Positions 16,477-23,756 of a stretch of 64,000 nt of DNA are shown here, one piece after another. Source of the stretch: Streptomyces meridianus (GTDB taxonomy: Bacteria > Actinomycetota > Actinomycetes > Streptomycetales > Streptomycetaceae); contig NZ_JAMQGM010000001.1 in assembly GCF_023703325.1 (NCBI RefSeq), forward strand, positions 175,745-239,744. Direction: 5' to 3'. Numbering within the stretch: position 1 is the stretch's first letter; each line of letters opens with the position of its first letter. A program made the translations under genes and the position numbers. The notes below the pieces were generated by a model. It ran no database searches and had not been told where the DNA came from. It was given only the letters and a program-made list of their open reading frames with translations.

Positions 16477-16822
16477 CTGGGGTACCGTCGAACTTGAACC
16501 AGAAGTCGAGGCCTGGCTGGCCGGCTTGGACGACAGGCGTTGGGCGCAAGCAGTCATGCACCTGGACCTCTTGGAAGAGCGGGGTGTCCACCTCGGCGAG
16601 CCGTACACGCGGCAGCTCGACGGGAAGTTGCGAGAACTTCGTTTCTACTGCGGCGGGGAACGCATTCGTGTCACGTACTGGATCGCGCCAGGTCGCCGCA
16701 TCATCACGCTGACCGTTTTCCCCAAGACCCGGATGCGCGAGTTCGCGGAGGTGGATCGGGCCAGGCGTGCGCTCAAGCAATGCCAGGCGGAGGAACACAC
16801 CGTGGATGAGGAGGACGCATGA
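16472..16822 (+). CDS. HigB/RelE-type toxin
   Basis: A 116-residue protein of the phage-derived HigB/Gp49-like RelE superfamily, ribosome-associated endoribonucleases that cut mRNA. Visible features are the N-terminal EVEAWLAGLDDRRWAQAVMH helix, GEPYTRQLDGKLRELRF, GERIRVTYWIAPGRRIITLT and FPKTRMREFAEVDRARR, where basic residues of the C-terminal strands would contact RNA. It is about the usual length. The gene order toxin then antitoxin, with a 4-base ATGA overlap, is that of higBA. The ATG overlaps the operator palindrome. Confidence 0.85.
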   Translation: MSWGTVELEPEVEAWLAGLDDRRWAQAVMHLDLLEERGVHLGEPYTRQLDGKLRELRFYCGGERIRVTYWIAPGRRIITLTVFPKTRMREFAEVDRARRALKQCQAEEHTVDEEDA

Positions 16823-17127
16823 CGTCGGAGACCGGCCGGACCGGACTTGAGCAGGCGCGTGGGGCCCGCGCCGTCACGCCGGAGATCGAGGCGGAGTACG
16901 CCGCAGCACGACTGCGGTTCGAACTCGGAGAGGCGGTACGCCGGCGTCGGCTGGACCTCGGCCTTTCGCAGGCCGAACTCGGGCGGCGCTGTGCCATGAC
17001 CCAGTCCGCGGTGGCGCGGTTCGAGGGCGGCGGAACCATTCCGACCATCCCGGTCCTCGACCGACTGGCCCGTGCGCTGGATCTCGACCTGCGCGTGGAA
17101 TTCACGCCGCACTCGGACACAGCCTGA
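16819..17127 (+). CDS. HigA-type antitoxin (XRE helix-turn-helix)
   Basis: A 102-residue antitoxin with an XRE HTH: ELGEAVRRRRLDLGLSQAEL, RRCAMTQSAVARFEGGGTIP, VLDRLARALDLDLRVEF. The first 35 residues are a separate tail, likely the toxin-binding part. Its ATG overlaps the toxin stop (ATGA) and has GAGGAGG inside the toxin's last codons (encoding DEEDA), so the two are translationally coupled. It should neutralise the toxin and repress the operon through the palindrome at 16455-16476. Confidence 0.87.
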   Translation: MTSETGRTGLEQARGARAVTPEIEAEYAAARLRFELGEAVRRRRLDLGLSQAELGRRCAMTQSAVARFEGGGTIPTIPVLDRLARALDLDLRVEFTPHSDTA

Positions 17128-17206
17128 AGAGGTCTTCCCGGCGGGGAGGAGGTCCTTCGCGCGTCAGACGCTCAGGAGACCCGTGCCGTCCGCCGGGCAG
17201 CCTCGC

Positions 17207-17464
17207 TCACGGGGCGACGAGATCAGCAGCGGTGGAAGGGTCGTCCCGGTCCGCCTCCTCGAAGTCCGGCGGGGCCTGGAACAGGCCGCCCGTCGGAGGC
17301 GGGGACCCCTTCACGATGCGGCGGAAGGGGGCCGGTTCGGGATCGGAGAACAACGCGGTCGTGTCGACGAGCGTCTGCCTTTCGGTGCGCAAGGGTTTGA
17401 CGAGAGGGGGCACCAAGAGGTGCCGCCCGGGGTGCCCGGTGGAGACCGGACAACTGCTGACGCC
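17207..17464 (-). CDS. Possible small protein or gene remnant
   Basis: An open frame on the minus strand with typical high-GC3 codons, at least in its last 70 codons (KPLRTERQTLVDTTALFSD, FRRIVKGSPPPTGGLFQAPP, ending AADLVAP). The best formal starts are TTG 17416 or GTG 17413, neither with a good Shine-Dalgarno. The frame is the same as that of the Tudor-like 73-residue gene just upstream and begins directly after its stop codon at 17465. It could be an independent short gene or the tail of a once longer protein. I do not recognise it. Confidence 0.35.
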   Translation of the reverse strand, partial: GVSSCPVSTGHPGRHLLVPPLVKPLRTERQTLVDTTALFSDPEPAPFRRIVKGSPPPTGGLFQAPPDFEEADRDDPSTAADLVAP

Positions 17465-17686
17465 TCAGAGGGCGGTCATCTTCGGGTACGGGCTCAGGAT
17501 GCGCTTCTGCTGCGAGCCGAAGTCGACGAGCACCGCGACCCCCTGCTCGACGCCGGTCACGCGGCCGAGGCCGTACACGTCATGGGTCACCCGGTCACCG
17601 AGGGCGAAGCTCTTCGACGTCGGTTCCGCGGGTGCCTTGAAGGGGCTGGTGGGCAGATGACGTCTGACCATCGTTGGCTTTGTCAT
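17465..17686 (-). CDS. Small Tudor/KOW-like domain protein
   Basis: A 73-residue protein. Residues about 26-73 (FALGDRVTHDVYGLGRVTGV, then VLVDFGSQQKRILSPYPKMT) resemble the SH3/Tudor-like domain found at the C-terminus of PcrA/UvrD helicases and the RNA-polymerase-binding domain of CarD, so a role in nucleic-acid or polymerase contact is plausible but unproven. A second in-frame ATG (MVRRHL) five codons in is an alternative start. It is monocistronic and divergent from the fused ABC exporter gene across about 365 bases. Confidence 0.7.
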   Translation of the reverse strand: MTKPTMVRRHLPTSPFKAPAEPTSKSFALGDRVTHDVYGLGRVTGVEQGVAVLVDFGSQQKRILSPYPKMTAL

Positions 17687-18006
17687 TGTGCTCAGTATGC
17701 GCCCGCCGGGCCCGTGCAGAGCACACTCTGCCGATCACGATCGCGTACCACCCGGTTGGGCCGCACCGGCCGCCCCCTGCGAACGGAGCCCGGAGCCGTC
17801 CGTCGGGGCCCGCGGCGCGGCCCGCTCCACGCACAGCGGGCCGGCCGCTCACCCGGGTGCCGGGACCCCGCCGCCCCGGCCGTTCCGGGACGTCCGACCC
17901 GGGGCGCGAGGCCGAGGAGGACTTGCGACTTTCTGCGTATGCGGCCGCGAAACAAAACAGGGAACCTCGGATGTTGTGACTCGTGGCGCCGTGGACACAC
18001 GCCGCC
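17687..18006. other. Gene-free stretch before the ABC exporter
   Basis: No coding frame with convincing support on either strand. It is very GC-rich up to about 17930 and then contains a short A/T-richer part (17935-17985, with GCGAAACAAAACAGGG) that is the likeliest place for the exporter promoter. Together with the palindrome that follows, it forms the control region of the divergent pair. Confidence 0.5.
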
Positions 18007-18034
18007 GTACGCGCCTGCGGCCGCAGGCGCGTAC
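18007..18034. promoter_or_regulatory. 28-bp perfect palindrome before ABC exporter
   Basis: GTACGCGCCTGCGG followed directly by its exact reverse complement gives a 28-bp palindrome with no spacer. It ends 17 bases before the GTG start of the fused ABC transporter. It can be an operator for a dimeric repressor, or as RNA a very strong hairpin that would affect translation starts. No regulator gene is adjacent. Confidence 0.6.
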
Positions 18035-18051
18035 CGACAGAGGGGTGACGG

Positions 18052-21000
18052 GTGAGCGAGACGATCCGCGACGATCGAGCCGAGGACGGGCGGGCCGCAG
18101 ACCACGGGACGAAGGCGCCGACGGGCGGCGAACGCACCGTCCGTCCGCACGAGCCCGGCTGGGCCCGGCGGCTGACCGCATACGCCTGGCGCTACCGCCG
18201 CAACGTGCTGCTCGCGCTCGGCTCCTCGCTGGCCGGCATGGGCGTCATGGCCCTCGTCCCGCTCGTCGTCAAGCTGATCATCGACGACGTCGTGGTCGGC
18301 CACCGCCGCCCCGTCGCCCCCTGGGCGCTGCTTCTCGTCGTCGCGGCAGTCGGCGTCTACGCCCTCACCTACGTGCGCCGCTTCTACGGCGGCCGGCTCG
18401 CCCTCGACGTGCAGCACGACCTGCGCACCGAGATGTTCGGCTCGCTCGCCCGACTGGACGGCAAACGACAGGACGAACTCAGCACCGGTCAGGTCATCGG
18501 CCGCGCCACCAGCGACCTCCAGCTCATCCAGGGCCTGCTGTTCATGCTGCCCATGATGATCGGCAACGTGCTGCTCTTCGTCATCTCGCTCGTCGTGATG
18601 GCCTGGCTGTCGCCGGTGCTCACCCTCATCGCCCTGGTCATCGCCCCTGCTCTCTGGATCATCGCCAAGCGCAGCCGGACCCGGCTCTTCCCCGCCACCT
18701 GGTGGGCGCAGGGCCAGGCGGGCGCGGTCGCCGGGGTGGTGGACGGCTCGGTCACCGGGGTGCGCGTCGTCAAGGGCTTCGGCCAGGAGGAGCAGGAGGC
18801 CGGCAAGCTGCGCGAGGTCAGCCGCAGGCTGTTCGCGGGCCGGCTGCGCACCGTACGGCTGAACTCGGTCTACACCCCGGCCCTGCAGGCCGTACCCGCA
18901 CTCGGCCAGGTCGCCATGCTGGCCCTCGGCGGCTGGCTCGCCACCCGCGGGCAGATCACCCTCGGCACGTTCGTCGCCTTTTCCACGTACCTGGCGCAGC
19001 TGGTCGGCCCGGTGCGGATGCTCACCATGGTGCTCACCGTCGGGCAGCAGGCGCGGGCCGGCGTGGAGCGCGTCCTGGAGCTCATCGACACCGAGCCGTC
19101 CATCACCGAGCGGCCCGACGCGCACGAACTGCCCGCCGACGCCGAGGCGACCGTCGAGTTCGACCGGGTCGGCTTCGGCTACTCCCGCGCCGGGGACGAC
19201 GGCGACGAGGGGCACGACACCCGCCCGCCGCGCCCGGTGCTCGCGGACTTCTCGCTGCGCATCGAACCCGGCGAGACCCTCGCCCTGGTCGGCGCGTCCG
19301 GCAGCGGCAAGTCCACCGTCTCGATGCTGCTGCCCCGGTTCTACGACGTGACGTCCGGGGCCGTCCGGGTCGGCGGGCACGACGTCCGCGACCTGACGCT
19401 GGACTCCTTGCGCGCCGCCATCGGACTGGTCCCCGAGGACAGCTTCCTGTTCTCCGACACCGTGCGCGCCAACATCGCCTACGGCGCCCCGGACGCCACC
19501 GACGAGCAGGTGCTCGCCGCTGCCCGCGCCGCCCAGGCCGACGGCTTCATCCGCGATCTGCCCGACGGCTACGACACCACCGTCGGCGAGCACGGGCTGA
19601 CCCTCTCCGGCGGGCAGCGGCAGCGGGTGGCGCTGGCCCGCGCGATCCTCACCGACCCCCGGCTGCTGCTGCTGGACGACGCCACCTCCGCGGTCGACGC
19701 CCGGGTCGAGCACGAGATCCACGAGGCGCTGCGCGGTGTGATGGCCGGACGCACCACCCTGCTGATCGCGCACCGGCGCTCCACACTCGCCCTGGCCGAC
19801 CGCATCGCCGTCCTCGACGCCGGGCGCCTGGCCGACATCGGCACGCACGAGGAGCTCCAGGAGCGCTGCGCGCTGTACCGGCGGCTGCTGACGGACCCGG
19901 ACGAACTCGGCGGAGTGGTCCGAGACCCGGCCGGAGCGGTGGCCGGGCCCCACACCGCGGACGGACGTACAGACGACGCGTGCTTCGACGCCGACCTCGA
20001 GGTCGAGGCGGAGATCGAGACCGAGCCGGTCAGCGTCCGCCGCCGGGTGGTGGACGGCATCACGCCCGAGCTGTGGCGGCGCCGCTCCGAGGACGCCGAG
20101 GAGGAGGCGGCCGTCACCGGGCCCCGAGCCCTGGCCGGCCCGCCGTCCGGGCCGCCCGGTCCGGGTATGGCCGGGGCGCTGGCCGGGATGCCCGCCACGC
20201 CGGAACTGCTCGCCAAGGTTGCGGCGCTGCCACCCGCCACCGACACCCCGGACGTGGACGAACAGCAGGCGGCCCGGCCGGAGAGCGAGTACGGACTGAA
20301 GCGGCTGCTGCACGGCTTCGGCAGGCCGCTGCTGGTCGCGCTGTCGCTGGTGGCCGCCGACGCCGTGGCCGGCCTGCTGCTGCCGATCCTGATCCGCAAC
20401 GGCATCGACGACGGTGTGCAGCGGGTCGCGCTCAGCGGCGTGTGGACGGCCTCGGTGTTCGCGCTGCTGGTCGTCCTCACCCAGTGGGCGGCGCAGATCG
20501 GTGAGACGCGGATGACGGGCCGGACCGGCGAGCGCATCCTCTACAGCCTCCGCCTGAAGATCTTCGCCCAGTTGCAGCGGCTCGGTCTGGACTACTACGA
20601 GCGGGAGCTGACCGGGCGGATCATGACCCGGATGACGACGGACGTGGACGCGCTGTCGACGTTCCTCCAGACCGGACTGGTGACCGCCGTGGTCTCGGTC
20701 CTGACGTTCTTCGGCATCCTCGTCGCGCTGCTGGTCCTCGACGTGGAGCTGGCCCTGGTGGTCTTCGCCACCCTGCCGGTGCTGGTGATCGGCACGGTCT
20801 TCTTCCGGCGCCGCAGCGTCAAGGTGTACGAGCTGGCCCGGGAGCGGATCAGCGTGGTCAACGCCGACCTGCAGGAGAACGTCGCCGGGCTGCGGATCGT
20901 GCAGGCGTTCCGCCGCGAGGGCATGGGGACCAGCCGGTTCACCGAGCGGAGCGACAGCTACCGGCAGGCGCGGGTGCGCGGCCAGTTCCTGATCTCGGTC

Positions 21001-22032
21001 TACTTCCCGTTCGTGCAGCTGCTCTCGTCCGTCGCCGCGGCCCTGGTGCTGGTGGTGGGGGCCGGCCGGGTCAACGAGGGCACGCTGACGGCGGGCGCCC
21101 TCGTCGCATACCTGCTCTACATCGACCTGTTCTTCGCCCCGGTGCAGCAGCTGTCGCAGGTCTTCGACGGCTACCAGCAGGCGACGGTGTCGCTGGGCCG
21201 TATCCAGGAGCTGCTGCGGGAGCCGACGACGACTGAGGTCGCCGAACGTCCGCGTGAGGTCGGGTCCCTGAAGGGGCACATCGCGTTCGACGACGTCCGC
21301 TTCCACTACAACGGCGAAGGGGAGGCGGCGCTGAACGGGGTCGACCTGAGCATCCCCGCCGGGCAGACCGTGGCGTTCGTGGGGGAGACCGGTGCGGGCA
21401 AGTCCACGCTGGTCAAGCTGGTCGCCCGGTTCTACGACCCGACGTCGGGCGCCGTCCGCGTGGACGGCGAGGACCTGCGCGACCTGGACTTGGCCGGCTA
21501 CCGGCACCGGCTGGGCGTCGTCCCGCAGGAGTCGTACCTGTTCCCGGGGACGGTCCGGGACGCGATCGCCTACGGCCGCCCGGACGCCTCGGACGCCGAG
21601 GTCGAGGCCGCGGCACGGGCCGTGGGGGCCCACGACATGGTGGCGTCCCTGGAGGGCGGCTACCTGCACGAGGTCGCCGAGCGCGGGCGCAACCTCTCCG
21701 CGGGCCAGCGTCAGCTCATCGCCCTGGCGCGGGCCGAACTCGTCGACCCCGACATCCTGTTGCTCGACGAGGCGACGGCGGCGCTGGACCTGGCGACGGA
21801 GTCCCTCGTCAACCGGGCCACGGACCGGCTGGCCGGCCGGCGCACCACGCTCGTCGTCGCCCACCGGTTGACGACCGCCGCCCGCGCCGACCGGGTGGTG
21901 GTCATGGACCACGGCCGGGTGGTGGAGGACGGCACCCACGCCGAACTCCTCGCGGCGGGCGGTACGTACGCGAAGCTGTGGCGGACGTTCTCCGGCGAAC
22001 AGGAGGAGGAGACGGTGGCGGGCGCGGTCTGA
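18052..22032 (+). CDS. Fused heterodimer-type ABC multidrug exporter (TMD-NBD-TMD-NBD)
   Basis: A 1326-residue single-chain ABC exporter containing two complete half-transporters, like Mycobacterium Rv0194. Half 1: membrane domain about 45-340, Walker A GASGSGKST (about 414), signature LSGGQRQRVALARA (about 518), switch IAHRRST. An acidic/Pro-rich linker spans about 630-745. Half 2: membrane domain about 755-1030, Walker A GETGAGKST (about 1111), signature LSAGQRQLIALARA, switch VAHRLTT. Walker B of half 1 is LLLLDDATSAVD, so the catalytic Glu is Asp, whereas half 2 has LLLDEATAALD: one degenerate and one competent ATP site, as in heterodimeric exporters. The substrate is unknown. The GTG start follows GAGGGGTGACG; the palindrome upstream suggests repression. 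Confidence 0.93.
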   Translation: MSETIRDDRAEDGRAADHGTKAPTGGERTVRPHEPGWARRLTAYAWRYRRNVLLALGSSLAGMGVMALVPLVVKLIIDDVVVGHRRPVAPWALLLVVAAVGVYALTYVRRFYGGRLALDVQHDLRTEMFGSLARLDGKRQDELSTGQVIGRATSDLQLIQGLLFMLPMMIGNVLLFVISLVVMAWLSPVLTLIALVIAPALWIIAKRSRTRLFPATWWAQGQAGAVAGVVDGSVTGVRVVKGFGQEEQEAGKLREVSRRLFAGRLRTVRLNSVYTPALQAVPALGQVAMLALGGWLATRGQITLGTFVAFSTYLAQLVGPVRMLTMVLTVGQQARAGVERVLELIDTEPSITERPDAHELPADAEATVEFDRVGFGYSRAGDDGDEGHDTRPPRPVLADFSLRIEPGETLALVGASGSGKSTVSMLLPRFYDVTSGAVRVGGHDVRDLTLDSLRAAIGLVPEDSFLFSDTVRANIAYGAPDATDEQVLAAARAAQADGFIRDLPDGYDTTVGEHGLTLSGGQRQRVALARAILTDPRLLLLDDATSAVDARVEHEIHEALRGVMAGRTTLLIAHRRSTLALADRIAVLDAGRLADIGTHEELQERCALYRRLLTDPDELGGVVRDPAGAVAGPHTADGRTDDACFDADLEVEAEIETEPVSVRRRVVDGITPELWRRRSEDAEEEAAVTGPRALAGPPSGPPGPGMAGALAGMPATPELLAKVAALPPATDTPDVDEQQAARPESEYGLKRLLHGFGRPLLVALSLVAADAVAGLLLPILIRNGIDDGVQRVALSGVWTASVFALLVVLTQWAAQIGETRMTGRTGERILYSLRLKIFAQLQRLGLDYYERELTGRIMTRMTTDVDALSTFLQTGLVTAVVSVLTFFGILVALLVLDVELALVVFATLPVLVIGTVFFRRRSVKVYELARERISVVNADLQENVAGLRIVQAFRREGMGTSRFTERSDSYRQARVRGQFLISVYFPFVQLLSSVAAALVLVVGAGRVNEGTLTAGALVAYLLYIDLFFAPVQQLSQVFDGYQQATVSLGRIQELLREPTTTEVAERPREVGSLKGHIAFDDVRFHYNGEGEAALNGVDLSIPAGQTVAFVGETGAGKSTLVKLVARFYDPTSGAVRVDGEDLRDLDLAGYRHRLGVVPQESYLFPGTVRDAIAYGRPDASDAEVEAAARAVGAHDMVASLEGGYLHEVAERGRNLSAGQRQLIALARAELVDPDILLLDEATAALDLATESLVNRATDRLAGRRTTLVVAHRLTTAARADRVVVMDHGRVVEDGTHAELLAAGGTYAKLWRTFSGEQEEETVAGAV

Positions 22033-22224
22033 CGGCAGGTACGGCCACGGCCGGTCGCGGGGTCCTCCCGGCGGCCGGCCCGCCCGTTCGGGCCTCGCGC
22101 CGCCCGCCGCTCCCCGCTTCGTAACGGTTGATGTTCCACTGACCCCAATGGGCGCCCGGGGCTGGCGGGCGCCCGATCCCTGCGGATAGGTTCGCGGCAA
22201 CTTTGCCTGAGCAGGGGAGAACTG

Positions 22225-23643
22225 ATGCGCAAGGTGCTCAGATGGCTGCTGTCATTCGCGTTGCTGATAGGCACCATCGGCGTCGGCGGCGCGTCCGCCG
22301 GTGCCGCCACCGCAACGGATCCGGACATCAAGGACCGCATCCTCGCGATCCCGGGGATGAGTCTGATCGAGGAGAAGCCGGTCGACGGCTACCGCTACTT
22401 CGTTCTCGCGTACACCCAGCCGGTCGATCACCGGCATCCGTCCAAGGGCACCTTCCAGCAGCGTCTGACGCTGCTGCACAAGTCCACGGACCGGCCCACG
22501 GTCTTCTTCACCTCCGGGTACAACGTCTCCACGAACCCGAGCCGCAGTGAGCCGACCCGGATCGTCGACGGCAACCAGGTCTCCCTGGAGTACCGGTTCT
22601 TCACACCGTCCCGGCCGCAGCCGGCCGACTGGTCGAAGCTCGACATCCGGCAGGCCGCCGACGACCAGCACCGCATCTTCACGGCCCTCAAGCGCATCTA
22701 CGGGCAGAAATGGCTGGCCACCGGCGGCAGCAAGGGCGGCATGACGGCCACGTACTACCGCCGCTTCCACCCGCAGGACATGGACGCCACCGTCGCGTAC
22801 GTCGCCCCGAACGACGTGGACAACCGCGAGGACTCCGCCTACGACGAGTTCTTCGCCCACGTCTCGACGAAGGAGTGCCGTTCGGCCCTGAACGCGATCC
22901 AGCGCGAGGCCCTGGTGCGCCGCGACGAGATCGTGGACCGGTACGAGGCCTGGGCGCGCGAGACCGGCTCGACGTTCCGCACCGTCGGCAGCGCCGACAA
23001 GGCCTACGAGAACGTCGTCCTCGACCTCGTGTGGGCGTTCTGGCAGTACAGCCCGGAGGCCGACTGCGCCGAGGTGCCGAAGCCGACCGCCACCACCGAC
23101 GAGATCTACGACTACGTCGACTCGATCTCCGGGTTCTCCTTCTACACCGACCAGGGCCTGTCGCCGTACACGCCGTACTACTACCAGGCCGGTACCGAAC
23201 TGGGTTCGCCGGAGTTCGCGACCCCGCACCTGGACGGGCTGCTGCGCTACCCGGGGATCTACCAGCCGCGCTCGTACGTGCCGCGCGACATCCCGATGAA
23301 GTGGCGTCAGGGCGTCATGAAGGACGTCGACCGCTGGGTGCGGCACAAGAGCGAGCGGATGCTGTTCGTCTACGGGGAGAACGACCCGTGGGGCGCCGAG
23401 CCGTTCCGCCTCGGAAAGGGGAGCGAGGACTCCTACGTCTACACCGCCCCGGGCGCCAACCACGGTGCCAAGATCGACCAGTTGACGGCGGAGGAGCGCG
23501 CCGCGGCCACCGCCAGGGTGCTGGAGTGGGCCGGCGTCACGCCGCCCGCCGTCCGTCGCGGGGACACCGCCCCGAGGCCGCTGGCCGCCTACGACGCCGG
23601 GCTGGACAAGGACCGCCTCGAGCGGATCGGCGTCCGGCCGTGA
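22225..23643 (+). CDS. Secreted serine peptidase, S37 (PS-10) family
   Basis: A 472-residue exported prolyl/tripeptidyl aminopeptidase-like alpha/beta hydrolase. A Sec signal peptide covers about residues 1-28 (MRKVLRWLLSFALLIGTIG, cleavage near GAATA). The nucleophile elbow is GGSKGGMTA, the acid lies in YGENDPWGAE, and the His in GANHGAKI, giving a complete Ser-Asp-His triad. DIRQAADDQHRIF and SGYNVSTNP are typical of the family. GGGGAGA precedes the ATG by six bases. It would release N-terminal peptides outside the cell. It ends at a 21-bp terminator stem shared with the GH3 gene. Confidence 0.88.
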   Translation: MRKVLRWLLSFALLIGTIGVGGASAGAATATDPDIKDRILAIPGMSLIEEKPVDGYRYFVLAYTQPVDHRHPSKGTFQQRLTLLHKSTDRPTVFFTSGYNVSTNPSRSEPTRIVDGNQVSLEYRFFTPSRPQPADWSKLDIRQAADDQHRIFTALKRIYGQKWLATGGSKGGMTATYYRRFHPQDMDATVAYVAPNDVDNREDSAYDEFFAHVSTKECRSALNAIQREALVRRDEIVDRYEAWARETGSTFRTVGSADKAYENVVLDLVWAFWQYSPEADCAEVPKPTATTDEIYDYVDSISGFSFYTDQGLSPYTPYYYQAGTELGSPEFATPHLDGLLRYPGIYQPRSYVPRDIPMKWRQGVMKDVDRWVRHKSERMLFVYGENDPWGAEPFRLGKGSEDSYVYTAPGANHGAKIDQLTAEERAAATARVLEWAGVTPPAVRRGDTAPRPLAAYDAGLDKDRLERIGVRP

Positions 23644-23677
23644 CCTCCTGACCCGGTGACACCGCCGCCCGGCGGAC

Positions 23678-23723
23678 ACGCGCACGGCCCCCGCGGGATC
23701 GCTCCCGCGGGGGCCGTGCGCGT
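23678..23723. terminator. Bidirectional terminator
   Basis: A perfect 21-bp stem (left arm 23678-23698, containing ACGGCCCCCGCGGGA) with a 4-base loop TCGC. It lies between the convergent S37 peptidase and GH3 genes, 35 bases from each stop. Confidence 0.85.
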
Positions 23724-23756
23724 CGCGGCGCCGGGTGCCGCCGTCGCAGAGGCCGA

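Noticed and set aside
17692..22200. 1502-residue open frame antisense to the ABC exporter
   Set aside because: It is a by-product of high third-position GC; the sense strand encodes a complete exporter with all motifs, while the antisense product is low-complexity His/Asp/Arg/Gly sequence.
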